This document shows positions 1 to 11,269 of a stretch of DNA of 64,000 nucleotides, piece by piece. Source of the DNA: Cynocephalus volans (lineage: Eukaryota > Chordata > Mammalia > Dermoptera > Cynocephalidae); the NCBI RefSeq assembly GCF_027409185.1, contig NC_084471.1:9267035-9331034 (forward strand), read 5' to 3'. The stretch's first letter is position 1; every line of letters starts with the position of its first letter. The notes below the pieces were generated by a model. That model was not told where the DNA came from. It saw nothing but the letters and a program-made list of their open reading frames with translations, and ran no database searches. The position numbers and the translations under genes were made by a program.

Positions 1-104
1 TTGAATTCCCAGTATTGCTAGATATTTTCAATAAGGACAAGTAGCAATTTAAGTTATTTTTGTGCAACATCCCAATTGTTAAGTATTGGCAATTCACTTT
101 ACAG

Positions 105-187
105 TGGCTAGCTGGTACTGTGAACTGAACCCATGACCTTGAGGTTATAAGGCTGTTCTCTAACCAGCTGAGATAACTTGTCAGTCC
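105..187 (-). mobile_element. tRNA-derived SINE monomer (old)
   Basis: Read on the minus strand, this carries a tRNA-like A box, a degenerate B box and the closing CAGCTAGCC. It is a diverged copy of the monomeric tRNA-Ile-like family seen throughout the window. Confidence 0.65.
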
Positions 188-358
188 TTTGGCAACTCAC
201 TTTTTAAAACTTAGCATGTCAGTATATGCCAAGAAAATATATCCACCAGATATAGACCTTGGCCTGCCAATTAGCAGCTTCTAAATTAAAATTAACCTCC
301 CAGGAAATGAAACTGACTAAATTTTAGAGACTATATCACTCTATTCAAATCTTTAACT

Positions 359-470
359 TTTTTTTCTTTTTTCTTTTTTTTTTTTTGGCGGCTTACCTCT
401 ACTGGGATCCAAACCCCTGACCTTGGTGTTATAACACTGTGCTCTCACCAACTGAATCAACCAGCCAGCT
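359..470 (-). mobile_element. tRNA-derived SINE monomer
   Basis: A long T run at 359-386 is the poly(A) tail on the minus strand. The body ends at 470 with the tRNA head (GAGCTGGCTGGTTGATTCAG on minus). It is diverged from the tRNA-Ile consensus. Confidence 0.7.
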
Positions 471-1959
471 CTGTAGTGTTTTAATAGTCTGAAGGCTAGG
501 ATATAAAGGTGAAAGATTCTTTGCCTTGATTGGAATTTTCCTGCCCTAACAAAAGGACTCCAATTAATTTCCATCTTTTCCCAGTTACTCAGCTCCTTAT
601 CAACTCTATCCTCAAGTGGCCTCTTCCCAACACCAAGGCTAAAATGTTACTTTCTTTGAATGCTGAGTTTTAGTGCCTTAGCAAAAGACAGGTTTGTTCA
701 CTTACCTTGTTTACTAGAGTTCACAGTTTTGAAGAATAAATAGCAAATCATTTGCCCTCAGCAGCCAATCACTCTTCTCCAAAGCCAGTTTCTGTTGTGG
801 CTGTCTTTGCTCCCGCCCAGCTAGAGCAGTGGATCTGAATAATCAAATTGAGAAACTAATTTCTGGGTAACTTCAAAGAGACAATACAACATTTCTCACC
901 CTGGCATGTGTGTATGAGACAGTGACTCATCTCTGAGAGTTAATTGGGGCCAGTTATGACCAGCCTGACTTGTCAAGGCACCAGAACATCTGGCATAACT
1001 TGCTTACTCTAGAAGTTGCCCCCACCCTCTTCCCTCCACACATGCTTGCTTCTGAAGCTCACCATTTTTAAAGCATGGTGTGTGCCTGTCAACATATGAT
1101 TATTCAAAATGGGAGGGCAATCTGGAATGTCTGAGTAGGAATTCAGATCACAATTAAGCCCTGGCAAGATGAAATCACACGTTGGGGAGAGAAAAACCTG
1201 CCTCCTCACCACATAAAAAATGGAGACATCAGCAGTTAAGAGGGTGATTACCTTTTCTTCCTTCTATTTTTATCGTTTTCTATGTGTATGCTAACCCTTT
1301 AGCCAGAGCTCCCATTTGTCAAGGAAGCTGGATTTCTCGGTTTTGTTTTAGTGGCGCTGCTTAGGGCTGGTGTGTTTCCAGCACTGCAGGGGAGATTTGA
1401 ATAAAAGCACGAACGCGCAGAAACTCAATGCCTTCCTCCTAGGGATTCAGTCCGCCCACCTTCAGCCTGCAGGGAATGGTAGGAGACATCTACCCTTTAT
1501 CTGCTTATATATATTCCATCCCGCCTTTCTGGGATGCCCTAGGACAACTCGTCTCAGCTCACCCTCACCTTTCTCATCATTCTGTCTTGGAAGGTTTCCC
1601 ATTAAGGAATGCACACCCAACTGAGCACAGGATATGTAGGATGCAATTTGGGCCAAATGGTTATCTACCCCCCTCCGCATGGTTGTCTTCAAACGAAAAA
1701 TTGCGACTATTTGAGCGAGACTTTACATAAAGTATCATATTTAATTCCCACACCATCTCCATTGAATAGACAAGGAAACCGAGAGATTGGTTACATAAAG
1801 TCAAGATCACACAGCAGGTGACAGAACTGGGATGTAAACCCACCTATTTCCATGGTTGCCTCTAATTAATGACTACAAATACCAGCATCCCTTGCGATAC
1901 CTCATTGCGCAAATGCACACTCCCAAGGGCCCAGTCCAAGCATCTGGATCCAAAACCCA

Positions 1960-4200
1960 ATCAGACGCCGCCTCTCTCCGCTCCCCGACCAATGGGAAAG
2001 CTGTTGCTAACATGCCTGCTATATTTTTAGCTTTCAGCGTTCTGGAACCACGTGGGTCGGCAGTCTGGCGGCGTGGGCGGAGCACCCCCAGGGAAGAGGA
2101 GAGGTGGGGAAGGAGAAAGAAGGGGAGGGTGGAGCGGGCCCAGGCGGTGGGGGCGCGTGTGTGACGCTCTGCCAGTCGCTGACGCACAAGGCAAGTAGTC
2201 CCAGGAGGCGCCCCCGGGCCAGAGTGTTCGCGGGGTGCGGGTGGGGGCTCGGGCTCCGGCTGCGGCTCCTTCCCGTCTCCCTGTCCCCGTGGAGTTTGCC
2301 CTCCAGACCGGCGTTTCCCTGCTGCCGTCAAGGAAAGCGTATTTGAACCCCCACCCTACCGTTGCTCTCTGCCCTTGCCTAAAAAAGTGATCAAGGAAAA
2401 AAGCGAACTGTTCGTAGCTGGAAACTTTCGGATCTCGCCACCCTACGTGGGCTAGGCAGCTGCCACTGGGCCGCAACCATCTGGAGTGAGAATAAAGGCG
2501 GAGCGGGGCTGAGGAATGGGTGGTCTAAGGGGGAACAAGGGAGAAGGCTTTACGCACAAGCCCCCCCCCCCCGGCCCCGAGCCTCCCTGGCTGGCAGTCC
2601 AGCATGCCTGTGACCTCACCAGGCACAGCCCTTTACTCCGGCCCGCGCGGTCACAGAGACAATGGATCGCCTGTGCGGAGCGGAGCAGGGGGCCCGAGCG
2701 CGCGGGGCTGACGCGCCTTGCTCCGCCGTCCGCGGGACCACCGGCGGTGCGAGCCCGGCGCCCCTTGCGCGGGCAGTTAGTAGAGGAGAGTAGCTCTCGT
2801 TCCCCACACGGGGGTCGCCAGCCGGGGGAAGCAGACACACGTCCTCACGGGGGGCCGCGCCCACGCGGGGCAGGCCGTACTGCGCTCGCGCGCCTGCGCG
2901 AAGGCGGCGAGTGGAGGGTTAACTGTGGCGCTCGGCTCACTTTACTCGCCGGCGGCCTCTCCCTCCGGCACGGCGTGCCCCAGGCCCGCTTCCCCTTTAC
3001 CCTCCCTTCCACCTTACGCGGCGCCCGACGAGGCACGAGGCGCTCGGGAGACTCAGGCCACCCCGAGCTCAGGTCCGAAACGTTTCCAGAGCTCACGTCG
3101 TTCCTCAGCTCCGCCACTCGCGAAGAGACCGCAACTGAGCTACGGCCTCGGGGAACAGTCCAGGCAAACGCTGAAGCGTCGGCCTGGGCTAGGTGCAGGG
3201 CTGGACTCGGCGGGGAGAGCACCCGGAGGGCCTGGCATGTCGACCCCGTCCCCACCACATTGGTCCATCCAGCACAGCTCAAGTGAGCACGCACTGTATG
3301 CCTGGCCCGAGAGCAGCCCAGTCCCAGGCCAGGTCTCCTTGCACTCCATGAGCTCCCTGTTTACCCGGGAGACACCTTACAGGAAGAGCATGAGTTCAGA
3401 GAGTGGTTTGGAACAAGAAGAAACGAACTACGGTGGGGTGCTGTGACGGGAGGAGAAGGAACGGACAGGCGGAAAGCGAAGCCGTGCGGGGGGTCACAGG
3501 CGCGGGGCGGCGCGGCACGAGGGGGTTAAGTCGCAGGGCTGGCTGGGAAGTAGTCCCGGCCGGGCGCCCGGCCCCGCCCCTGCAGGGCGGAGGGACGCAT
3601 CACGCAGGGGTGGGGAAGCTGGATCCGTGCGCAGGGTTGCTAAGGGTGAAACTTTTCATTGACTTTGCTCACTTCGGGCCGGGCCGCGGGAAGGTGCGGG
3701 TCGTCGGCGGATAGAAGCGAGTGGCTCGGACGACGGGGGGGCCAGAAGGGTAGGACTGTCCGCCGGCCACAGCCCGGGCCGTCGTCCGCCCCACAATACG
3801 AGCCACCATCCGGTCCGCCATCCCCGCGCCGTCGCCGCCGGCCGGCCCGCCCTCTGTCCCCGCGCCGCCGAGCCCAACCTCCAAAAAGCTGAGAGAATTA
3901 TTATCGAGACTCATAGCCCATAACCCCCCCTTTCACCCCAACCCTCAACAAAGGAAAGGACACAGCGGCCCCCGGTCCGGCGGCGCCCGGGAAGGAAGGG
4001 AGAGTGACCTCCGCCCCGCGCCCAGGACCAGCCTGGAGGGAGAAGCCGCCCCGCGACCCGCAGACGGCCCCGCCGCCGCGGAGACCTGAGTGAGTGCGTG
4101 ACGGGCCTGCGGGCGGGGGGACTCGCTCTGAGGCCCAGCCGGCCCTCCCGCCTCTCCTCTCCCCGCGCCACTCCCGCTCTGCGCTTTGCTGGACGCTCCA
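1960..4200 (+). promoter_or_regulatory. TOB2: TOB2 CpG-island promoter
   Basis: About 2.2 kb is rich in CpG, with many GC boxes (for example near 2073 and 3570-3590), in contrast to AT-rich flanks. There is a CACGTG E-box at 2049-2054. It lies upstream of the only TOB2 coding exon on the same strand, so it is inferred to be the TOB2 promoter. Transcription start sites cannot be placed from sequence. Overlapping ORFs on both strands here are the expected by-product of high GC and are not called as genes. Confidence 0.75.
3660..4089 (+). other. TOB2: Probable non-coding first exon of TOB2 (5'UTR)
   Basis: TOB2 in other mammals has a non-coding exon 1 spliced to one coding exon. Inside the CpG island the best donor I see is TGA|GTGAGT, with exon end at 4089 and GT at 4090-4091, directly after a run of CGCC-type 5'UTR-like sequence. 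The left edge is a guess. Another donor in the island could be used instead, so the boundary is uncertain. Confidence 0.4.
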
Positions 4201-5839
4201 CGTTGCTGTCGCCCCCTTTCCCCCGTCTGGCCAGCATTTTCGTTTCCCTTCTGCCTTCCCCCAGGAAACCCCCCAGCTTTTTTCCCTGTGCTTCTCTGCC
4301 CCTCACGCTGGCTCCGATCCTGGGGTACTGTCTCTTCCTCTCCCAGTTCCAGTGTGGCCCCCTCCTGTAGGTGGGGTGCATTTCCTCCCTCCCCCCGCCT
4401 CCCTCAGTTCTTCAGATCCCAGATACTCGCTAGATTTTCCTTGTTCCCCAAAGAACAGAACTCTCACCACCGTTAAATAAATCAGAGAAAGGAAGGGGAA
4501 CCAGGCCTTGCTTTTCTGATTCTTTTCCCGTGTGAGGGGTGGTAATTATCACTAGAGTTTATTTCTGACCCTGTGGAACATGAGGGATGGAGGTTGAATA
4601 CCCCCTTTTTGATGATGAGACCGGTCAGTGGAGACTGTCCTTGAGCCACTTGAGCCAGAATTCACATTTCGGCTTGAGCTCTTTACTCTCTTCAGTGTTT
4701 TAAGGGAAAACGAGAGAAGCGGGGGAGGACCCGTAGAGCAATACCAGTGAGTGGATTCTGGTTGTTCTCAGTGAGGTGCCTGGGGGAGAAGCCCGTACTC
4801 CTAAACGCCTTCCCCTTCTGTCCAGAGGATGGACTGTGCCCTTGAGCAGGAATCTGGGGAGGGGAAGGAGGGAGCAGAGAGAGGAGGAGAAGCCGAAGCC
4901 GGCAGGCCCTCTCCCTCCCGCAGGAGGAACCAGAGCCCCATACAGCGGGCTTCAACTTGGGGACCCGCGGACGATGTCTCAAGTGCCTGCTCAGCATCTA
5001 ACCTGTCTTTTTCTCTTTCCTACCCACCCTACCCTGGGAGTGGGTTCTTCATATCCGATTTCCCAGCAGAAAAACACCCCTATTGCTTTCTTGGGCGCCT
5101 GCCCCTATCCCTCTCTTAAGCATGGGGGGAAAGAAGCTTGTGTGGGAGTAAGGATTAGGGAGGTTTAACACCCTGTAGGGGAGCTTTGACGAGGACCTGG
5201 TAAGTCTGGTCGTACAGTACCCCTTGCACTGGGAGGAGACTCACACAGAATTTTAAGTATTAAAAGATGTTGTTCAGGTGTCAAATGTATAGTCTTTCCT
5301 TTCCTGCCCGGGAACCTTTTCCCATTTCCCTTGCCCGGGTCTGATTTCTCAGACTTGGATTAGAAGTGGGTTGAGGTTTGGTCCCTGTAGGCGTCAGGCC
5401 TTCTGATTGTCGGCCCGGCGCCTCCCCACAGCTTAACTGGGAATTTCTTTGGCCAAGAAGATGGTAGTACTGGATTTAATTCCTTCCTTTCCTTTCCTGG
5501 CTGTGAGGGTGCTGGAGCCGAGCCCGCTGGGCATTAAGTGAAAAAAGCTCGTTTCTCTTTGAGTCCACCGTCCCTACAGCAACCCCAGACAGACCGCCCA
5601 ACCCATGGAATTCAGATAAAGGGGCAGTGTTGGGGAGGGAGGGGGGAACGTGACCTTATCTATCCCAGCCCACTCCCTTCACCCAGAAAAAAACTCATTA
5701 GAGGCAGATCCCTAATTCAGCAGTCATGGGAGGAGGTGAAGGGAAAGAGGGGGGAAAGTTCTGCCTCTCGTAAAGCCTAGACACGGACATGGTGGGTGCT
5801 ACAATACGGGGAGGAGGCCTTATGGGAAGAATTTATATC

Positions 5840-6170
5840 AAATGTATTAGGCGATGGGGGGGGCGCCTCTCCGCCGTAGCGCGCATGTGCGTTGGAAACT
5901 TTTCATCTGTTCTCCGACCCTCGGCGAGCTCCGTTTGCCGGGCATGCGTAGTTGAGCCTTCGCAAGGTACGCAGGGAAGTGTAGTGTGCAGAGAAAGTAG
6001 GTCACTTGCTCCAACCTGAGCCTGAGGTGTCTTGAGGGCTACAATTCCCAGAGTGCACAGCGCGCCCCCGCCTCCGGCCTGCCCGCCTGGTGGGGGTTGA
6101 GTCGAGCCTTCCTGGCTTCTGAGGAGCCTAGAATGCCTAAGAAAGGACACTCTTAGTCGGAAGGTGTCTT
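5840..6170. promoter_or_regulatory. Compact promoter-like cluster with ZNF143- and NRF1-type motifs
   Basis: This is a small CpG-enriched island inside the TOB2 intron. It carries CTACAATTCCCAGAGTGC at 6039-6056, close to the ZNF143 (SBS) consensus. A degenerate reverse copy (GGGAAGTGTAGT) is at 5974-5985, and a related GCATGCGTAGTT lies at 5942-5953. An NRF1-like GCGCGCATGTGCG is near 5879-5891. Such motif sets mark TATA-less housekeeping promoters. No gene attached to it is visible, so it could be an alternative TOB2 promoter, a non-coding RNA start or a CTCF/ZNF143 anchor. Confidence 0.5.
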
Positions 6171-6912
6171 GTAGTCAGACCCATCGTTGTCCAGTCTGTG
6201 TTTGGCGGAGATGGTGTGGAGCTGGGCGGGGTGGTGCGGTCTGTCGGCACAAGTCCTGGAAGCCATTCAGCCCACGCCGCCCGGCGGGTGGGGCAGGTTG
6301 CCCATCTCTGTCCCAGAGGAGCGGCCTGAGCTCGGCACCTACTGGCCTTGATAAGATTGAGGACCCCATGCCCCCTTTTCCACACTTATTTATTTGAACC
6401 TGGTAGTGTTTGATTGTAGGACGATTTGGATGTTAAGACTTTGAGGTATCTGGATATTTCTGTAGGTTTGGGGCCCGATAGATTCCTTCACCATTATCCC
6501 TCATTCCCCTCTTTAAAGCAAAACTTTTTTTTCTTGTTAAAAACGTTCCTTCACGTTTTTGTCAGAGGCTTTCTCTGGAATCTGCATTGACTGAGGCCTC
6601 CTTCCAGCTTCACACCTCCTTTCTTCCCCATCTTTGTCTTTCCCTTAAGCAAGGGATCTGAATTCAGGTTTGACTTTGCTGGTGTGAGTAAACTAGGGAA
6701 AAAGGATAAGATTCTTAGTGAAATTGAAAACAATTTACTCTCACATTTGCAACTTTTTAATATATTGACAAAAGGAAATTTTGCTATTGTTCACCACTTA
6801 GCCTTTTTTCTTCTTTTTGCTGCTTATCTGGCCTTTTGTGCTTGAGTCAGGGTCGGAAAAGCTCTTAAGAGACCTCTGCGGTTGCTTAACCAATCTGTTT
6901 GTTCCTTTTATT

Positions 6913-7078
6913 TTATTTTTATTTTTATTTTTATTTATTTATTTATTTTTCCCTGTCTTTTTGTGACCGGCCGCACCACAAGCGCACCGGCCATCCTTAT
7001 ATAGGATCCGAACCCGCGGCGGGAGCGCTGCTGCACTCCCAGTGCCGCACTCTCCCCAGTGCGCCGCGGGCTCGGCCC
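6913..7078 (-). mobile_element. GC-rich tRNA-Ile-like SINE
   Basis: The tail is a T-rich (TTTTA)n stretch. The head ends in GGGCCGAGCCCG on the minus strand. It is flanked by a 17-bp duplication with one mismatch (6896-6912 and 7079-7095). The enlarged GC-rich arm reads GGGAGCGCTGCTGCACTCCC. Confidence 0.9.
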
Positions 7079-7124
7079 TGTTTCTTCCTTTTATTGAAGG
7101 GTAGTTATTTCTAAGCTTCCTAAT

Positions 7125-7225
7125 CTTTTGGGGCAGGGGCGGTCTGTCTGGTCTGGGGACCTGAACCCTTGATCTTGGTGTTACAAGGCTGTGTTCTAAC
7201 CAACTGAGCTAACTATCCAGTCCCC
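7125..7225 (-). mobile_element. Monomeric tRNA-derived SINE
   Basis: A single tRNA-like unit on the minus strand, with a TGTAAC-type anticodon region. It is flanked by a 14-bp duplication, CTAAGCTTCCTAAT at 7111-7124 and a one-mismatch copy at 7226-7239. Confidence 0.85.
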
Positions 7226-9317
7226 CTAAGCTTTCTAATTTTATCACGCTTCTGTAAATATTTTATGTATAAGTTCTAGAGTTTATCCATAGCTTTCTTA
7301 AAAATGAGCAAACTCATCTTAATGGTAACACCACCTATCTTTAGCTAAAGACAAGACAGCACCAGTGCTTTAATCCTGTGTTCCATAAGCTTCTTGAAGT
7401 CAAAATTAGAGCCTGAGCTGATAGAGCAGAAAATCTCATTCTGGTTATCCTGGCATTTTTTGTAAGGTTCCACCCCACAGCCATCTGGCCTGGCCTGTTC
7501 TCCAATTAAAGAGGCAAAGGTGGCATTATATGCTTCCTTATTTGTGTGGCAACGTCACTGAAGTATAAATTGGTATGCGGGTTTAGTTGCTTATGCTGCA
7601 GAATATGGTTAGCTAGGCAGGGCTGATGACAGTGGTTCTATTGTATTTTGGGGTGGGAGGCTTATTTCCCAATGACTTTGGCCTGCATTGAAAATGCTCC
7701 CATTTTGGGGCTGAACTATTCAAGAGTGGTTAACTTGGAAGGTAATTATGGAACAAAGTTTGAGGAGGCTCAGAAAGGTGTAGAAGCCCTTTGGTCTGGG
7801 CGGAATACCAAGAGGTACATATTAAGAGGCCATGTGTTGCCTTGGGATAAGTGTCTTATGTTAACTTTGAGTCTGTTTTACTCTTTTAAAAACTCTTTGG
7901 AAACACTATCTTTAACTCCAGGCCTATTCTTGTGAACCACTGGCAACTTTCTTCACAAGTTTTTAGTCCCCTCCATGTTGGATACTTCTAGTGGCCCCCT
8001 GTGGCCCTTTCAAAACTCCATTCTTAAGAGGAGGCCTGTGGTCCTGGTGTCTAACTTGGCATCTGGTCATGAACCCAATCCTTATAATATGAAGGTCCCT
8101 TATTCTTTTTACCATTATTCTTACTTTCCTTTAAACCTAAAAGGACCCTGGGAATTAATCTTTGTTGATCACAAATGGACATTTGGAGAAACTTGGAGAT
8201 AAATAAGTCTGTGTTAGAGGCTGAGATAAGGGGGAGACCAGGTTTCCTGAATCCTGAGCATTCTTGTGGAGGGCTCGGAGAGGGGTGAAATCCCGACACC
8301 TCTGCTGACTCACCATGTGACCCTTTGGTTCCTCAGACCTGAAGTGAGTGTTGTACTAGATCTAGCCTCTCTCGTGTGCTGCTCCATACTGACCCAGTGC
8401 ATCTTCTCTAGCACATTCTCTCCAGAAATCTTTTTCTGAAGATTCAGTCCTAAAAATACCCCTAGGAGCAATGGGCCTAGGCCTGAGAATTACAGAGAAA
8501 TGTATTGGAGCAGATGTTCAGACTCAAGATCCCCAAGCCTAGAATGAGCATCTGGACACTTCATGCTGGACCTGGAAGGGATTTTAATCAAAATCCAGCC
8601 CTGAGTCTTTCACAGGAAAGAAGATGCCCTTGATGGATCATGGATCAGTCTTGTCTTTCTGCTGAGCCCAGCAGCACAGCCTTGCCCAGAGATCTGGCTG
8701 GAACATGTTCTGGCCCTGCCTCCCCTCAGAGATGGCCTTTTTCAGTTCAGCTTCCCTCCAAACATGAGCTCAGGAGCTGCCCATTTGGACAAAGTGAGAT
8801 TAGGTAGGATCACTGGCTCTCGGGACCTCACAGATCATCTTCCTGAGACATGAGGCTGGCCCAGACCTAAGGAATAAACCTTTTTGACCTCAGGGGGATC
8901 TGGCTGTGAGAGAATCCCAAAATAACAATCTGAGTGTTTATCTTGGGCTGCCTCCTCTCCAGGGATCTCTAAACACTTGATAAATCTGATCCGGTGCCGA
9001 GGACAGGTGGTCAGGCAGTCCCTGAGAGACCAAGTGATGATGGGTCCCCAGCTGGAGGCCGCAGAGTGATGGAAAATTTCTTCCCTCTACCACCCTCGTC
9101 AATTATACCCTCGCCAGAAATTACAGAGATTCCCTAAGGCCACCCAGTGCTGCTCTGGCCTGCAGGGCTCTGCTTCCCTAGGGCAGCTCCCATTAGTGTT
9201 CCCTTGTTGGCACACATCTCTGGTGTGACAGGTCTTGACTTTTTTCTGGGGATCTTGCTCTTGTCTCCATTCTTGGAGGCTCTCTGGATGGAAATACAAG
9301 TGTTGGTCATACTGTGG

Positions 9318-9322
<5 letters not shown>

Positions 9323-9349
<27 letters not shown>

Positions 9350-9477
9350 GTCTTTTTCGTGACCGGCACTCAGCCAGTGAGTTCACCGGCCATTCCCATA
9401 TAGGATCCGAACCCGCGGCAGGAGCGTCGCCACGCTCCCAGCGCAGCACTCTCCCAAGTGCGCCACAGGCTCGGCCT
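9323..9477 (-). mobile_element. GC-rich tRNA-Ile-like SINE, perfect target-site duplication
   Basis: The poly(T) at 9323-9349 is the tail on minus, followed by the family body. Perfect direct repeats ATACTGTGGAGTTC lie at 9309-9322 and 9478-9491, so the insertion is young. Confidence 0.95.
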
Positions 9478-9844
9478 ATACTGTGGAGTTCTTAAATCAG
9501 TTCTGCAAACCCAGACTGAGCCAGAAAGCATGTATACCCATGTAGCCTAGGAGGATAGATGAATGTGACTGGAGTCCATGCCCCCAGTGAAAGGTTGGCA
9601 GTCCTCCTTCCTGTTCAGTGACCCGTATCCCTTTCCATTTAAGGAGGACAACTAAAGATTTTAAACTTACATCTTGGCCTGTGACAGTTTGGGGGCACAA
9701 CTTCACCAAGTCATTGCAGAGACAGCAAGAGCCTGCCCTCCTCTGATTGAATTAGGGACTTGATTTTTGTGTGTGTGTCATGTATACAGTGACCTGAATT
9801 CTCAAAATGGTGGAAATCACAGCACCTTATTCCTTTAGAATTAC

Positions 9845-10040
9845 TTTAAAATAATAGCTAACTTTATCAAAGGCATACTAATTGCCAGATACAGTGCAGG
9901 GTGGTTTATATTCTGAACTAACTTCATAATAGCCTCATGTTACTGATGTGGAAACTGAGACTCAGGAAAAAGTGACATGCCCACAGTCACACAGTCAGGC
10001 CAGCCACTCGTGGAGCAGAAACGGGCCCCTGGGTCCATGT
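9845..10040 (-). repeat. MIR SINE relic
   Basis: It contains the diverged MIR core in antisense ('gtggaaactgagactcag' followed by a 'cccacagtcacacag' block). It ends about 180 bp upstream of the TOB2 acceptor. Confidence 0.7.
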
Positions 10041-10222
10041 GATCCAGATGCCTTTCTGTCTGTCCCTGGCTGTCACCACCAGCTTTCTCTGCATATCTCT
10101 TCATGGTGTCCCTCTCCTTATTTCTCATTTCCCAGAGCCATCTGGATCCCAAGCCTGCACACCTTATATCTCCTGCCACTGCCCTGGCCTGTGTGCCTGC
10201 CCTGTGCTGATTCTCTGTCTAG

Positions 10223-11269
10223 GAAAGGACCATGCAGCTGGAGATCAAAGTGGCCCTGAACTTCATCATCTCCTATTTGTACAACAAGCTGCCCCGGCGC
10301 CGGGCAGACCTGTTTGGGGAAGAGCTAGAGCGGCTTTTGAAAAAGAAATACGAAGGCCACTGGTACCCTGACAAGCCACTGAAGGGCTCTGGCTTCCGCT
10401 GTGTCCACATTGGGGAGATGGTGGACCCGGTCGTGGAGCTGGCCGCCAAGCGGAGTGGCCTGGCAGTGGAGGATGTGCGGGCCAATGTGCCTGAGGAGCT
10501 GAGCGTCTGGATTGACCCTTTTGAGGTATCCTATCAGATTGGTGAGAAGGGGGCTGTGAAGGTGCTGTACCTGGATGACAGTGAGGGCTGTGGTGCCCCA
10601 GAACTGGACAAAGAGATCAAGAGCAGTTTCAACCCTGATGCTCAGGTGTTTGTGCCCATCGGCAGCCAGGACAGCTCCCTGTCCAACTCCCCATCACCAT
10701 CCTTTGGCCAGTCGCCCAGCCCCACCTTTATCCCCCGCTCTGCCCAGCCCATCACCTTCACCACTGCCTCCTTCGCTGCCACTAAATTTGGCTCCACTAA
10801 GATGAAGAAGGGTGGTGGGGCAGCAAGTGGTGGGGGTGTGGCCAGCGGCGGGGCAAGTGGCCAGCAGCCACCACAACAGCAGCCTCACGTGGCCCGCTCA
10901 CCCACCAACAACTTGCTGAAGCACAAGAGCCTCTCTCTGTCTATGCATTCACTGAACTTCATCACAGCCAGCCCGGCCCCCCAATCCCAGCTCTCACCTA
11001 ATGCCAAGGAGTTCGTGTACAACGGCGGTGGCTCACCCACCCTCTTTTTTGATGGGGCCGATGGCCAGGGCAGTGGCACCCCAGCCCCCTTTGGGAGCAG
11101 TGGGGCTGGCACCTGCAACAGCAACAGCTTCGACATGGCCCAGGTATTTGGAGGTGGCACCAACAGCCTCTTCTTGGAGAAGACACCCTTTGTGGAAGGC
11201 CTCAGCTACAACCTGAACACCATGCAGTATCCCAACCAGCCGTTTCAGCCCGTTGTGCTGGCCAACTGA
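10223..11269 (+). CDS. TOB2: TOB2, BTG/TOB-family antiproliferative protein (single coding exon)
   Basis: The ATG at 10232 lies 9 nt inside an exon whose acceptor is CTCTGTCTAG (AG at 10221-10222); A at -3 gives a usable start context. The 345-residue protein ends in TGA at 11267-11269, close to the usual family length of about 344. Residues 1-115 form the BTG/Tob domain ([14 protein letters not shown] at 11-24, [11 protein letters not shown] at 52-62, [15 protein letters not shown] at 93-107), which binds the CNOT7/CNOT8 deadenylases. Two PAM2-like motifs follow, [12 protein letters not shown] at 131-142 and [13 protein letters not shown] at 252-264; in this family they bind the MLLE domain of cytoplasmic poly(A)-binding protein. 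Ser-Pro-rich (147-170), Gly/Ala/Ser-rich (194-210) and Gln/Pro-rich (211-218) linkers are low complexity. The known role is to recruit CCR4-NOT to mRNA poly(A) tails and restrain proliferation, in cytoplasm and nucleus. TOB1 was excluded because of residues such as [10 protein letters not shown] and the C-terminal VVLAN. Confidence 0.98.
   Translation, partial: ERTMQLEIKVALNFIISYLYNKLPRRRADLFGEELERLLKKKYEGHWYPDKPLKGSGFRCVHIGEMVDPVVELAAKRSGLAVEDVRANVPEELSVWIDPFEVSYQIGEKGAVKVLYLDDSEGCGAPELDKEIKSSFNPDAQVFVPIGSQDSSLSNSPSPSFGQSPSPTFIPRSAQPITFTTASFAATKFGSTKMKKGGGAASGGGVASGGASGQQPPQQQPHVARSPTNNLLKHKSLSLSMHSLNFITASPAPQSQLSPNAKEFVYNGGGSPTLFFDGADGQGSGTPAPFGSSGAGTCNSNSFDMAQVFGGGTNSLFLEKTPFVEGLSYNLNTMQYPNQPFQPVVLAN

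Larger units (their letters stand above)
1..1950. other. Upstream flank of TOB2, no gene seen
   Basis: AT-rich non-coding sequence upstream of the TOB2 CpG island. It holds two degenerate tRNA-derived SINEs (listed separately) and an old MIR-like stretch near 1738-1850 with a degenerate 'aaggaaaccgagag' block. The short ORFs here overlap one another and resemble nothing I know. By human synteny the 3' end of PHF5A should lie to the left, but I see no exon of it. Confidence 0.6.
4090..10222 (+). other. TOB2: TOB2 intron 1
   Basis: This non-coding stretch runs from the proposed donor at 4090 to the acceptor AG at 10221-10222. It holds a second promoter-like GC cluster at 5840-6170, three young SINEs (6913-7078, 7125-7225, 9323-9477) and an old MIR near 9845-10040. 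The parts 4200-5800, 6170-6900 and 7240-9300 show nothing I recognise. A 95-codon ORF at 7648-7935 has no recognisable domain and no splice or promoter context. Confidence 0.55.

Noticed and set aside
1500-1520. TATATATATT as a possible TATA box
   Set aside because: It lies about 450 bp outside the CpG island in AT-rich flank with no transcript attached.
2516-3446. Long overlapping ORFs in the TOB2 CpG island
   Set aside because: Several frames are open at once on both strands, and the composition is Arg/Pro/Gly-rich as expected of CpG islands. No protein family is seen.
7648-7935. A 95-codon ORF in TOB2 intron 1
   Set aside because: No domain or signal was recognised, the length is within chance for AT-moderate DNA, and no exon signals are present.
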